In this document: positions 1-9,122 of the stretch, piece after piece
Position numbering within the stretch: the first letter of the stretch is position 1
Layout of the letters: each line of letters opens with the position of its first letter
Assembly: GCF_947492965.1 (NCBI RefSeq)
Contig: NZ_CANLOZ010000010.1
Location: 62,001 to 126,000 of the forward strand
Source of the DNA: an uncultured Aquimarina sp.
Lineage (GTDB): Bacteria; Bacteroidota; Bacteroidia; Flavobacteriales; Flavobacteriaceae
DNA length: 64,000 nt
Direction: 5' to 3'
The notes under the pieces: model-generated
Seen by the model: the letters and a program-made list of their open reading frames with translations, nothing else
Told to the model about the DNA's origin: nothing
Database searches by the model: none
Made by a program: the position numbers and the translations under genes

Positions 1-17
1 AAAAGTAAAAGTGTTTT

Positions 18-953
18 TTAGAAAGGGAGATTGCTTAAATCTACGTTACCACCAGATAAGATCATTCCTATTTTTTGATCTTGAAAGCGTTCTTTTTCTC
101 TTAATAAAGCGGCAAGTGGAACCGCACAAGAAGGTTCTATAATGATTTTCATTCGTTCCCATATCAAACGCATGGCACTAACAATTTCCTCTTCATCCAC
201 ACGAATAATTTCAGAAACATATTGCTGAATGATAGGGAAGGTAAGGTCTCCTAATGGCATTTTAAGTCCATCTGCAGCGGTATCAGTGGTTTCATTAATT
301 TCTAAAGTTCCACTTTGTAATGCACGATACGCATCGTCTACTTCAAAGGGTTCTCCACCAATTACGGTGCAATTAGTACCAAAGTAATGAGCAGCTAAAG
401 AAGTCCCAGCAATGAGTCCACCACCGCCAACAGGCGCGAAGATGTGAGTGAGATCCGGATGGTCTTCTAATAACTCCAACGCAGCAGTTCCCTGTCCTAA
501 TATTACATTGTGATCATTATAAGGGTGTAAAAATGTAGCTCCTTTTTCGAGTTGTATCCTTTTAGCAGTTTCTTCTCTATCTTTATGCGTAGGAGGACAT
601 TCTATAATATGACCTCCATAATCTATAACAGCATCCTTTTTAACTTGTGGAGCATTAGAGGGCATTACAATATATGCGGTAATACCTAAGCTTTGGGCAG
701 CAAGAGATAAAGCTTGCGCATAATTTCCAGAAGAATGCGTAACAACACCCTTTGCTTTTTGTTCGTCTGAGAGTTGCAGAATAGCATGTGTAGCACCTCG
801 CATTTTAAAGGCTCCCATTCGCTGAAAATTTTCGCACTTAAAATAAATTTCAGCTCCAGCAATATTATTTATAAGCCTAGAAGTTAATATTGGAGTTCTA
901 TGGATATAAGAAGAGATTTTAGCTGCCGTATCGCTAAGACTTTGTGCATTCAT
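18..953 (-). CDS. PLP-dependent threonine/serine dehydratase-like enzyme
   Basis: A 311-residue fold-type II PLP enzyme of the threonine dehydratase / serine racemase family, which eliminates ammonia from or racemises hydroxy amino acids in the cytosol. The Schiff-base lysine is K50 in GAFKMRG. The substrate loop SSGN is at 74-77 and the phosphate-binding GGGGL at 176-180. The C-terminal SGGN motif is present. No ACT domain follows, so it resembles the short catabolic or racemase type rather than biosynthetic IlvA. Family sequence alone cannot separate dehydratase from racemase. Confidence 0.88.
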   Translation of the reverse strand: MNAQSLSDTAAKISSYIHRTPILTSRLINNIAGAEIYFKCENFQRMGAFKMRGATHAILQLSDEQKAKGVVTHSSGNYAQALSLAAQSLGITAYIVMPSNAPQVKKDAVIDYGGHIIECPPTHKDREETAKRIQLEKGATFLHPYNDHNVILGQGTAALELLEDHPDLTHIFAPVGGGGLIAGTSLAAHYFGTNCTVIGGEPFEVDDAYRALQSGTLEINETTDTAADGLKMPLGDLTFPIIQQYVSEIIRVDEEEIVSAMRLIWERMKIIIEPSCAVPLAALLREKERFQDQKIGMILSGGNVDLSNLPF

Positions 954-1062
954 AATTATAGTAAGATTAGCCTTGGACGAAGATACTAATTTACCAATCT
1001 ATATGTATGATGGCTAGTTAGAAACCATGAAAATAAAGACTTAATAATATGGTATGTTACAT

Positions 1063-1719
1063 CTACGTACTCTCTTTTTTGATCTCTTCTAAAAGGCGTT
1101 TGTTACTTTCTAAGCATTTTTTTCCACTCTCTAAAACAATGTAGTAGGCACCATTCATACTGGATACAATATTTTTTAACAAAGGATCTTCTAAAAAGTC
1201 AAGATTCCCACTTCTTATTTTGGTATAATCCATCTTATGAATGAAAAAATCTGCTAAATACTTTTCGTTAATCTTTTCTATTCTTTGATAATCTTGTAAG
1301 ATATTTTTATGTGATGAATAATGCTCTTCTATACTTTTACGCAAATCAAAATTATCAATCAACTTCATATCACCAGAATTGACCAATGTTCGGTAAGTAG
1401 TATTTTGAGGAGTGAAATTAATTAGTCTTGCTAATACAAAAACCTTTCTGCTTATAGAATCTCTTTTCGTTATCTCAGGATTTCTAAAAAAAGCTTGTAT
1501 CTGTAAAGTAGTCTTAATTTTAGAATTGAACTTTGTTTCATTCTCTTCCAATAGTGCTATTTCACGTTCAATATCAATTGCAAGATTATCTAAATATTGC
1601 TTTTTAAGATCTGTATTGGATCGGTTTTCTTTTATATTGTTTAAAGAAAAGGCAATAGTGATTCCAATAATCACAATGATGATTTCTCCGATAGCATATT
1701 TCCAATTAATACGTTTCAT
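1063..1719 (-). CDS. DUF6090-like membrane-anchored protein
   Basis: A 218-residue protein with one N-terminal transmembrane segment (about 8-26) after a short basic start, followed by a long charged, mostly helical region. The start (KYAIGEIIIVIIGITIAF) is typical of flavobacterial DUF6090 proteins. No function is known. It stands alone, with its own intergenic gaps on both sides. Confidence 0.75.
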   Translation of the reverse strand: MKRINWKYAIGEIIIVIIGITIAFSLNNIKENRSNTDLKKQYLDNLAIDIEREIALLEENETKFNSKIKTTLQIQAFFRNPEITKRDSISRKVFVLARLINFTPQNTTYRTLVNSGDMKLIDNFDLRKSIEEHYSSHKNILQDYQRIEKINEKYLADFFIHKMDYTKIRSGNLDFLEDPLLKNIVSSMNGAYYIVLESGKKCLESNKRLLEEIKKEST

Positions 1720-1789
1720 TCTGCCATTTTATCTTTTCTAAGATATGAAAAATGAAATGATTCAGAAAAATAAAAGAAGATTTGGATTT

Positions 1790-2332
1790 TTAAATAGAGT
1801 CTTCATAAGCTTCTTGCATCCAACTGATTAACTCTTGGTCTATTTGCTCTACGGATTGTAATTGTACTCGATGCGTGCACATAGTTCCGAATGGTCCAGA
1901 ATCCAGTAATCTATCTGTAGTTGATTTCTCTTTAAGTTTGAAACCTAAATCAATTCTTGTTTTAGTAGCTGGTTTAATTAGTAGAAACTGTCTTTTTCTG
2001 ATAATGCTAACGCTAGTTTTTTTAGGAGTTTTGGTAACATCTGTACCAAAGGAATCTACTACAGAAACTAGTTTCTCATAGATTGGAATTAACTGTTCCT
2101 TTCCTTTATATTGGTTCGCTACTAAATCTTCAGTAGTTTCATTTCCTTCCTTTGATAAAGTTACGATGGTATTAGCAAAACCATGAGTTACTCCATGTTC
2201 TTGTTTTAAAAACTTCACTGCTTCTCCATGTTTAGCAAATGATTTGTCTTTTAGAATAGACTTCCATTCTTCCAATGATTTGCCTGTTTTTTCAGGCATA
2301 TTATTAATCATAGTTTGTAATGCTTGATTCAT
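1790..2332 (-). CDS. DUF4287/DUF5655 domain protein
   Basis: A 180-residue soluble protein. Residues 1-60 match the DUF4287 style (a helical region starting near MPEKTGKSLEEW). Residues 70-175 match the DUF5655 style (YKGKEQLIPIYEKL, later KRQFLLIKP and DLGFKL). DUF5655 is often described as nuclease-like or transport-associated, but no activity is established. No signal peptide. Confidence 0.72.
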   Translation of the reverse strand: MNQALQTMINNMPEKTGKSLEEWKSILKDKSFAKHGEAVKFLKQEHGVTHGFANTIVTLSKEGNETTEDLVANQYKGKEQLIPIYEKLVSVVDSFGTDVTKTPKKTSVSIIRKRQFLLIKPATKTRIDLGFKLKEKSTTDRLLDSGPFGTMCTHRVQLQSVEQIDQELISWMQEAYEDSI

Positions 2333-2365
2333 GGTTGGTATGTATTTAAAAAAGAGAAATTTAAA

Positions 2366-3154
2366 TTATAAGTACACATTAGAAATTAGCTGTTCCACCG
2401 TTGGATGGTCATTTCCGCCAGCAGGCTCGATAGTAATATTTAAGGATGCTGCATTTTCAATATATTTCATGGTGATCATTTCCTGATCTTGGGCGATTAC
2501 GCCCATATCAATCATTTCTCCATCCACATCTGCCCACATCTGATATGTTTTGCTATTATCTAATTTAGAAAGTCCTTGTGGATTAAGAATTACTTCTTTA
2601 TTCTGATGATTTACATATGCTACGGCAGAAGAAGTAGGAGATTTTTCATTTCCTTTAAGTACCAATTGGACCACTTTTGGATTGTTAATTGCTCGATACC
2701 ATTTATCGGTTTCCTTTAGATTATCTTCTACGGTTACCAGTCTGTCTTGTAGATTAGTAGTTTCTTTTTGCAAAGTCACAATAGTAGCTTCCGTATTTTT
2801 CCACTGATTATATAACCACCCTGAAGTACATAGAAATAGTGCTGCAAGGCTTGCAGCAATAGCAAAGCGGTAAGAGATTTTTTTCTTTTGTTGAATAGGA
2901 ATCACACCTTCTTCAGAAACTGTATCACTATTTTTTATAGAATTTAGAAGATTAGATTTGATATGAGTAGGAGGTGAGATGGCATTTTCAAAAGCCATTT
3001 GTTCCATGTCATCTTCCATTTTACGGAAGTACGCTTGTAATTCCGAATCTTCTTTCAGTATTTGAGCTACTTCTCTGGAGTCTTTTTCAGAAAGTTCTCC
3101 TAGTAAATATTGTTCTAGTACTCCTGTATCTTTTATTGTATTCCTATCCATCAT
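2366..3154 (-). CDS. anti-sigma factor, RskA-like
   Basis: A 262-residue single-pass membrane protein. The N-terminal 90 residues are cytoplasmic and helical (LLGELSEKD, typical of anti-sigma domains without the zinc motif). A transmembrane segment lies at about 96-114, then a coiled-coil stretch, and a periplasmic RskA-type domain from about 150 to the end (NHQNKEVILNPQGL, YQMWADVDG). Its start overlaps the stop of the upstream sigma gene by 4 bp. It presumably holds that sigma factor inactive at the membrane. Confidence 0.87.
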   Translation of the reverse strand: MMDRNTIKDTGVLEQYLLGELSEKDSREVAQILKEDSELQAYFRKMEDDMEQMAFENAISPPTHIKSNLLNSIKNSDTVSEEGVIPIQQKKKISYRFAIAASLAALFLCTSGWLYNQWKNTEATIVTLQKETTNLQDRLVTVEDNLKETDKWYRAINNPKVVQLVLKGNEKSPTSSAVAYVNHQNKEVILNPQGLSKLDNSKTYQMWADVDGEMIDMGVIAQDQEMITMKYIENAASLNITIEPAGGNDHPTVEQLISNVYL

Positions 3155-3708
3155 CTCATCATTTCAATAATAATCCATACGATTCCAAGTTCCTCTTTAT
3201 AAGATTCTCTTAGTTTTTTCAATGCCTGTTTGATATACGATTTAAATGTTCCCAAAGGCACGTCCATCTCTTCATGCGCTTCTCTATGTGTAAGCCCATT
3301 AAAGTATACAAGTTCTAAAGCTTTTTGATGATGAGGTTCCAATCTCTTTAAGGAGCCTTCTAGTTGTGTGATATCTTTTCCTGCTTCAGAAGTACTTCTT
3401 TCTTTATATACACTTAAATCTTCCGTTTGGATGAGGAGAGCATCTTTTTTTCTTAAAGAATTTAACGTTATGTTCCTTGCTATTCTATAGGACCAGGTAA
3501 AAAACTTCCCTTTCTCAGGGTCATAAGTGTTAGATTTTTGCCAAATTTTCATAAAAGTTTCTTGTAATAGATCCTGTGCTAAACCCTCGTCTTTGCACAT
3601 TCGTAAAATGACACCATAAATCGCTCCAGAATAGAGATCATAGACCCTAGACAAAGCCTGGGTATCCTGATTCTGTAACTTTTTTATGAGTTCTAAATCG
3701 TCTTTCAT
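3151..3708 (-). CDS. ECF-type RNA polymerase sigma factor
   Basis: A 185-residue sigma-70 family member with region 2 (DLLQETFMKIWQKS, then FFTWSYRIARN) and region 4 (HHQKALELVYFNGLTHREAHEEM with the following recognition helix) and no region 1 or 3. It is co-transcribed with the RskA-like anti-sigma gene. A divergent fasciclin gene begins 120 bp away, a common partnership for this sigma/anti-sigma type. A tandem TTTGGATGAG repeat upstream (about 3742-3762) may be regulatory. Confidence 0.92.
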   Translation of the reverse strand: MKDDLELIKKLQNQDTQALSRVYDLYSGAIYGVILRMCKDEGLAQDLLQETFMKIWQKSNTYDPEKGKFFTWSYRIARNITLNSLRKKDALLIQTEDLSVYKERSTSEAGKDITQLEGSLKRLEPHHQKALELVYFNGLTHREAHEEMDVPLGTFKSYIKQALKKLRESYKEELGIVWIIIEMMR

Positions 3709-3829
3709 TTATTATTGGCTTCTTCAAATTTAAAAAAAATCTCATCCAAACTCATCCAAACGAAATAATCTTGTGTATATGATAATGAAAAACGCGTTTA
3801 AAAATGTTTAATTATTAAAAAATAAAATC

Positions 3830-4348
3830 ATGAAAAAACTAATTTTTATTGCATCAACATTGTTCTTATTCGTAGTATCTCAATCTGTATTTGCACAATC
3901 AAAAAAAGATATTGTGGATGTTGCAGCATCAGTCAAAGACTTTTCGACATTAGTAACTGCTGTAAAAGCTGCAGATTTGGTCGGAGCGTTAAAAGGAGAT
4001 GGACCATTTACAGTATTTGCACCAACAAATGATGCATTTGCTAAAATTGATTCAAAAACACTTAATTCTTTATTAAAACCTGAGAATAAGGGAAAATTAA
4101 CTTCTATTCTTACTTACCATGTAGTATCTGGAAAAATTGATGCTGCTGCTGTGGTAAAAGCACTTAAAGGAGGTGGAGGTAAAGCTGAGTTAAAGACACT
4201 TAGTGGTGCTACCTTAAAAGTTATCAAAAAGGACGGAAAGATTTGGTTAAAAGATCAAAACGGGAATTATAGTCCAATTGTAAAAACTGATGTGATGGCT
4301 TCCAATGGAGTGATTCATGTGATTGGTGATGTTGTAATGCCTAAGTAG
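3830..4348 (+). CDS. secreted fasciclin-domain protein
   Basis: 172 residues: a signal peptide (about 1-22, ending in VFAQ) followed by one FAS1 domain (about 30-170) with the conserved FTVFAPTNDAFAKI and the NGVIHVIGDVVMP end. FAS1 domains mediate adhesion or extracellular binding. It is the only convincing plus-strand gene in the window and is divergent from the sigma/anti-sigma operon, which suggests it may be a target of that sigma factor (inference). A strong terminator follows. Confidence 0.92.
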   Translation: MKKLIFIASTLFLFVVSQSVFAQSKKDIVDVAASVKDFSTLVTAVKAADLVGALKGDGPFTVFAPTNDAFAKIDSKTLNSLLKPENKGKLTSILTYHVVSGKIDAAAVVKALKGGGGKAELKTLSGATLKVIKKDGKIWLKDQNGNYSPIVKTDVMASNGVIHVIGDVVMPK

Positions 4349-4365
4349 TAGCTTTATACATCAGT

Positions 4366-4402
4366 AATAAGCGCTGTATTGGATACAGCGCTTATTTTTT
4401 TT
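4366..4402 (+). terminator. rho-independent terminator after the fasciclin gene
   Basis: A perfect 14-bp stem (left arm 4366-4379, right arm 4383-4396, 3-base loop) is followed by a T-run to 4402. It lies 18 bp after the fasciclin stop codon and separates it from the convergent gene to the right. Confidence 0.9.
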
Positions 4403-4467
4403 CAATAAAATTGATAGGATGAAAAGTGTGTTTTTAATATGGATACTTTGTTTATAACCAAAGTTTA

Positions 4468-5235
4468 CTAAAACTCCATGAGTTCTCCATCCTGCGGGAT
4501 ATATGTCTTGTCTATTAGTCCTTTTTTGGATAATTCAGAAGTTAGTTCTTCTCTAGTAATTGGACAATGGTTAACGGCTTCTAAATGGTTAGCAATTACT
4601 TTATCTGGAGCATTTTTTACAAATTTGACAATATCTTCCATAGTCATTAATAAAGGTCGAAAGAGATCCAATTGCGCTCTACCACTTGCTACTACACTAA
4701 TATCTGGTTTGTATTGTTTAAGTACTTTATCAACAGCTTGGGTATAAATAGTATCTGAACTTAAATAGATTGTTTTTTCATTCGGAAGTTGTATGTAATA
4801 ACCCATAACATTTCCCATAGGTTTTGCTACGAATCCATACCCATGTCTGGCTGGAATTCCTTCTATAGTTCCTCCTAAAAAGTCTGAAGATTTCCAATAG
4901 TTAACAACTTGTGAGACGTTTAGTCCACGTTTAAGTAGTATTTTTTCATCTTTAACACTGCAGATTATCGGGATGTTTTTCGATTTTAGAAATTGTTCTG
5001 CCGCTTTATCCAAGTGATCAGGATGTAAATGTGTTAGCAAACAATGTGTTGTTTTATGTGCTATTTCCATTGCGTTCTCGGGTAGATCTAGAATAGGATT
5101 TCGTTTGGGTTTATATCTAAAGAACGTAAAAGACGGTCCTGCGGTTCCTTTTTTACCCAACATTGGGTCTATTAAAATAACTTTATCCTTAGTCTCAATT
5201 ACCATTGTAGCATTCCTGAGATGATGTATTTTCAT
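4468..5235 (-). CDS. metallo-beta-lactamase-fold hydrolase, UlaG-like
   Basis: A 255-residue cytosolic MBL-fold protein. The HLHPDHLD metal-binding motif is clear, preceded by the ILIDPM strand typical of UlaG-like lactonases. A conserved RHGYG and a later ANHLEAVNHCP supply further metal-ligand histidines. The substrate is unknown. The next gene upstream on the same strand (60 bp away) is a Crp-like regulator, so the two may form a regulator-enzyme pair. Confidence 0.85.
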   Translation of the reverse strand: MKIHHLRNATMVIETKDKVILIDPMLGKKGTAGPSFTFFRYKPKRNPILDLPENAMEIAHKTTHCLLTHLHPDHLDKAAEQFLKSKNIPIICSVKDEKILLKRGLNVSQVVNYWKSSDFLGGTIEGIPARHGYGFVAKPMGNVMGYYIQLPNEKTIYLSSDTIYTQAVDKVLKQYKPDISVVASGRAQLDLFRPLLMTMEDIVKFVKNAPDKVIANHLEAVNHCPITREELTSELSKKGLIDKTYIPQDGELMEF

Positions 5236-5295
5236 GACTTCATATTTTAAAAAGATAAAATTAAAGTGCTAATTATTTGATTTCATTGATTTGAA

Positions 5296-5874
5296 TCAAG
5301 AAATTCGTTTTCGGATTCTACTTAATGTTTCAGGAGTAATGTTTAAGTAAGAAGCAATGTGGTATTGAGGAATGGTTTGTAACCAATTTGGTTTGTAAAT
5401 TAGTAATTCATTATACAATTCTTCCGATGATTTGGTTATTCTATTATATTCAAAAAGTTCTTTTTGTTTTAGTATTTTTTGAAAAGACAGATCAATAAAT
5501 GATTTTCCACATTCGTATTTTTGCAGCAGTTGTCTAAATGGAATTTTATCAATTACCAATAACTCAATATCAGTCAACGTCTCCTGATTTTTTTTGGTTT
5601 TAGTATCATGAATAAAAGACGATAAATCGGTAATAAATTGTGGTTTGGTATAAAAATTAATGTTCGTTTCCCGGTTACTAGATGAATAGTATTCTCTTAT
5701 CACACCATTATTCAAAAAACGAAGTTGTCTTTCTTCTTTATGTTCGGTGAGAATTTGTGTGTTCTTTTTTATTTTTTTGATACTAAATAAATCCAACAGT
5801 TCCCTTAATCCATGTTTGTTTAATGGATATTCCGTTTCAAAAAATGATGATATTTTAGATGTATCAAGATGCAT
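5296..5874 (-). CDS. Crp/Fnr-family transcriptional regulator
   Basis: 192 residues: an N-terminal cyclic-nucleotide-binding-like beta barrel (about 25-115) and a C-terminal winged helix ending in YLNITPETLSRIRKRI, the flavobacterial form of the Crp HTH. Residues for cAMP binding are not obvious, as is usual for this subgroup. It lies just upstream of the MBL hydrolase gene and may regulate it. Confidence 0.88.
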   Translation of the reverse strand: MHLDTSKISSFFETEYPLNKHGLRELLDLFSIKKIKKNTQILTEHKEERQLRFLNNGVIREYYSSSNRETNINFYTKPQFITDLSSFIHDTKTKKNQETLTDIELLVIDKIPFRQLLQKYECGKSFIDLSFQKILKQKELFEYNRITKSSEELYNELLIYKPNWLQTIPQYHIASYLNITPETLSRIRKRIS

Positions 5875-5987
5875 AGCTGTATTTTACTTATACTTAAACC
5901 AAAGTATTTCGGATGCTGTTTAATTATTATATCAACTGTATATGTTTTATTTCCGTAATCAAAACTTTTAGAATATAATAGAGATTA

Positions 5988-6410
5988 CTACTGTATAAGA
6001 TATAAATAAAAAATCAACGTTATTATACAAAAGAAATAGCCCATTCCAATAAAGATCATAGGGAAATAGGTTTTCCAAAATTTATTATTAATGATTATTT
6101 CATAGGTGTCATTCTTTTTTAAATAGATAATATCCATATTTTTTTTAGAACTTTTAAAACTGGTACCATAATCAAGTTCTTGGATTTTTTCTATTCCATT
6201 GGTGTCATAAAATTTCACAATCGGATAGTACATTGTACTGGTGTATCCATCAGAATCTTTACTTCTTTTTTCTACAAAATCAATGATTGTTGCTTTTGTT
6301 TTAACCCCATTACTTTCAATTCTAATATTTTTATTTCGGAAATAATATCCGATATAAATGAAAACACCTCCTACGATAAAGAAGATAGCTATAACCAGAA
6401 GATTTTCCAT
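5988..6410 (-). CDS. DUF3592 membrane protein
   Basis: 140 residues with a transmembrane segment at each end (about 4-23 and 115-137). Between them is a beta-rich domain of the DUF3592 type (TKATIIDFVEK, YYPIVKFYD, GTSFKSS). Function unknown. Single gene with separate flanks. Confidence 0.8.
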   Translation of the reverse strand: MENLLVIAIFFIVGGVFIYIGYYFRNKNIRIESNGVKTKATIIDFVEKRSKDSDGYTSTMYYPIVKFYDTNGIEKIQELDYGTSFKSSKKNMDIIYLKKNDTYEIIINNKFWKTYFPMIFIGMGYFFCIITLIFYLYLIQ

Positions 6411-6496
6411 TTTATAAAGTTTTATATTATGTTTTTTAATTTTCTATTGTAAACATATAAATATAGTTTTTACTTTTTAGTTAATTCTCAAAAACA

Positions 6497-6530
6497 AATA
6501 ACGGTTTAAGTAACTACTTAAACCGTTATT
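6497..6530 (-). terminator. terminator after the YHS gene
   Basis: A perfect 16-bp inverted repeat (6497-6512 and 6515-6530) with a 2-base loop lies 22 bp past the stop codon of the minus-strand YHS gene. Read on the minus strand it is followed by a T-rich stretch. Confidence 0.75.
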
Positions 6531-6551
6531 CTCATGAAAAGGAACCAATCC

Positions 6552-7022
6552 TTAATTATATGTTTTACTTAATTTGGCCCAATTTTTATCTGCCGTACTT
6601 TTCAATTTATTATGATTGTTTTCTGCCAACCAAAGCTGTTTAGCATCTAACTCTACATTGTTGAGAAACAAGAAGTACTTACCATCTTTTACAATAAACT
6701 TTGTAGGGTCTACTCTAAATTTAGCACCTGCATAGGTTCCAAAGGCGCAGAAACCTCCATATGCTGGTAAATATTTAGAAGGATTTTTATCGAATTGCTT
6801 TTTCTGATCTGCAGATGTGAAATAATATATTACCTTTTGATGTTCAGATTTGAATTGTTTATTCCCTCGCTGTGCTAATCCTAAGTCCAAATAGGAAACT
6901 GGACTGTATCCTTGTAAAGCGATATTACTATTGTCTATATTATTAGCCTTTTTATCTTGAGCAGTTACTATAGAAGTTGCTAAAAAAGCGATTAAAACGA
7001 TTGATAATTTGATAAGTTTCAT
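6552..7022 (-). CDS. secreted YHS-domain protein
   Basis: 156 residues with a signal peptide (1-21, ending STIVTAQ-like). A YHS-type domain covers about 35-140: YSPVSYLD, YYFTSADQKKQFDKNP and the YGGFCAFG element, all typical of secreted flavobacterial YHS proteins. YHS domains are thought to bind metal, but function is not settled. The next gene is an NTF2-like protein 38 bp upstream, possibly the same transcript. Confidence 0.85.
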   Translation of the reverse strand: MKLIKLSIVLIAFLATSIVTAQDKKANNIDNSNIALQGYSPVSYLDLGLAQRGNKQFKSEHQKVIYYFTSADQKKQFDKNPSKYLPAYGGFCAFGTYAGAKFRVDPTKFIVKDGKYFLFLNNVELDAKQLWLAENNHNKLKSTADKNWAKLSKTYN

Positions 7023-7060
7023 AATTTTTTTGTTTAAATATTAATGTTTTGTGTTTTTAC

Positions 7061-7414
7061 TTATGCTGCGTTAAAGTATTCTTCTCTAATTACTTTTCCG
7101 TCGTTGTTCCAAACTCTTCGAATGATTTCATGCCAGTAGATTTTACTACCATCTTTCATGTCAAAATCAAAAGTAAATTCAGACGCAGATACATTACCAT
7201 CCACGATCGTATAATGATGTTCTATTCCGTTAACATTGGCAATTGATCCCGCAAAGCCTTCCATTTTTTCGATCATTGCTGGTTTGCCTGTTGTTCCTCC
7301 ATTGCCATAATCAGAAGTGATAGCATCAGGTGCGAAAAATTCTTTTACTGCTTCTACGATTGCACCTTTTAATACAATTGCATCCATTTTTTGTACTTGT
7401 TCTTTAATATTCAT
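7061..7414 (-). CDS. SnoaL/NTF2-like protein
   Basis: 117 residues with the cone-shaped NTF2-like fold signature: an N-terminal helix, FFAPDAITSDYGNG, then four strands including HHYTIVDGNVSASEFTFDF and the terminal WHEIIRRVWNNDGKVIREEYF. It may be an isomerase-like enzyme or only a binding protein. It lies just upstream of the YHS gene and downstream of an AraC regulator. Confidence 0.83.
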   Translation of the reverse strand: MNIKEQVQKMDAIVLKGAIVEAVKEFFAPDAITSDYGNGGTTGKPAMIEKMEGFAGSIANVNGIEHHYTIVDGNVSASEFTFDFDMKDGSKIYWHEIIRRVWNNDGKVIREEYFNAA

Positions 7415-7489
7415 CTTTTTGTTTATTTAAATGATTAATACACTGCAAAGATGAAGCAGATTTCAAGTAAAAATGTTACCAAAAAAGGA

Positions 7490-8548
7490 CTACGAATTGT
7501 ACTTTTTAGATTTAAAGTCTGAAGGAGTAATTCCTGAGTAGTGTTTAAAGAATCGAGTGAAGTGGTTAGGTTCTTCAAAACCTAAAGTGTGAGAAACAGC
7601 GGTAATAGATTCGTCTTCGAGCAACATAAACTTAGCAGTATTCACAAGCTCTAATCGAATTAATTGACCTATAGTGATATTCATTTTGGATTTTACTTTG
7701 TTTGAAAGCGCCTTAATAGAAAGGTTCATTTTATCGGCATAAAATTCTAATGATCTTTCGGTAGTATGATATTTTTGAAGAAGTTCTAAAATATCCTGAG
7801 TAAATACATCCCGTCTTTCAAAATCGAAATTTTCTCGAAATTGCTTTGGAGTTTGTCCGGTAGATTTTTTAAATACTCTGTTGAAATAGGCATCATCTTT
7901 AAAACCCAGATCATAAGAAATCTCCTGAATATTTTTATCCGTAAAAGCGATTTGTTTCTGGCTTTCTTGCAATCGTTTAGAACTTATTAAGTTCTTAATA
8001 GATAATCCTACTTTATTTTTTACCAAAGCTTGCGCATTATAACCATTCTCATTGATAAGACCTACTAAATCTTTTCCAGTAAGATTATTTGCGTATTCCA
8101 GGTCTATTACATCTTTTATATCAAAAATAATTTGATATTCTTCTTTATTAGCTTTAAAAGGATTCTGCCAATACCATTGTTTAGAGGATATATCAATAAT
8201 GTTTGAAGAGTTATCCGCTAAAGCAGATTCGGATAAAAAACTATTGCATTCATCACATTCTATCAAATCTATATACCCTAGGGATATAAGATGTTTAAAT
8301 AATACCCTGACATCATTATTATAAAATTTTTGATCATTAGAAAATTCGATTTTTCGAACTTCAAATGTATCTGATAAGAATTTGATGTATTGTCCTTTCT
8401 CTAAAAAGATTGCTTTTTCTTGCCAGTCAAAGTAATTCTTAAAATCAACTTGAATACTACCATTACCTGATAAAATATGGAATAACGTATGCCGTTCTAT
8501 AAAGTATACCTTGTTAATTTCTGGTGAGAATTTTTCGACTTTGTGCAT
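7490..8548 (-). CDS. AraC-family regulator with two HTH domains
   Basis: 352 residues. The N-terminal about 90 residues form a cupin-like sensor region. A first AraC HTH lies at about 165-245 (KNIQEISYDLGFKDDAYFNRVFKK, GQTPKQFREN). A second complete AraC HTH lies at about 265-350 (ESITAVSHTLGFEEPNHFTRFFKH, GITPSDFK). Two tandem HTH_18 modules in one chain are unusual, since normal AraC regulators carry one. It probably controls the NTF2/YHS genes downstream. Confidence 0.9.
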   Translation of the reverse strand: MHKVEKFSPEINKVYFIERHTLFHILSGNGSIQVDFKNYFDWQEKAIFLEKGQYIKFLSDTFEVRKIEFSNDQKFYNNDVRVLFKHLISLGYIDLIECDECNSFLSESALADNSSNIIDISSKQWYWQNPFKANKEEYQIIFDIKDVIDLEYANNLTGKDLVGLINENGYNAQALVKNKVGLSIKNLISSKRLQESQKQIAFTDKNIQEISYDLGFKDDAYFNRVFKKSTGQTPKQFRENFDFERRDVFTQDILELLQKYHTTERSLEFYADKMNLSIKALSNKVKSKMNITIGQLIRLELVNTAKFMLLEDESITAVSHTLGFEEPNHFTRFFKHYSGITPSDFKSKKYNS

Positions 8549-8666
8549 AAGAGTGGAGGAGTAGTATCTTCTTAAGATAGAAGTATTTTTAGAGTAGGTA
8601 TTATCTTTTTACTAATAAATACTTAGACGTTTATGATCCTATTAATTACATTACTAAAGAATAAGA

Positions 8667-9032
8667 TTACGCTGTTCTAAGGATTTTTTCCATTTTTTTC
8701 CCTCTGGCTAACTCTTCTATAAGTTTATCCATGTACCTAGCTTGTTTAGTTAAAGGAGTGTCGATTTCTTCTATTCTATAGCCACAGATGACTCCTTTGA
8801 TTAGATGAGCGTTTGGATGTAAGGTTGCTTTCGCAAAAAATGTTTCAATAGTAGCCTTTTCATCGATTAATTCTTTTAGCTTTTTTTCATCAAAACCCGT
8901 TAACCATTCTATCACTTGATGTAGTTCTTCTTTTGTTCTTCCTTTTTTTTCTACTTTATTCAGATAATGAGGATATATAGAAGCAAATACTATTTTTGCA
9001 ACTCGAGCATCGTGTTCTGGTGTTGTTGCCAT
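8667..9032 (-). CDS. DUF2200 family protein
   Basis: 121 residues matching the DUF2200 pattern throughout: VFASIYPHYLNKVEKKGRT, EVIEWLTGFDE-like, FFAKATLHPNAHLIKGVICGYRIEEI and the basic end RGKKMEKILR. Small, soluble and of unknown function. Stands alone. Confidence 0.88.
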   Translation of the reverse strand: MATTPEHDARVAKIVFASIYPHYLNKVEKKGRTKEELHQVIEWLTGFDEKKLKELIDEKATIETFFAKATLHPNAHLIKGVICGYRIEEIDTPLTKQARYMDKLIEELARGKKMEKILRTA

Positions 9033-9122
9033 AATGTTATCTCTTTAAGTATCCTTGGATATTTTTCCTTTTAAATTGATACAAAGTTCTGGTAAAATAT
9101 ACAAAAAGTTATATAAAATTAC

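Noticed and set aside
1412..1741. 109-residue plus-strand frame opposite the DUF6090 gene
   Set aside because: Antisense shadow of a convincing membrane protein gene.
7455..7470. GTAACATT-like sequence upstream of the SnoaL gene as another member of the motif class
   Set aside because: The first element is present, but 13 bases on there is no ANACNTATA-like element.
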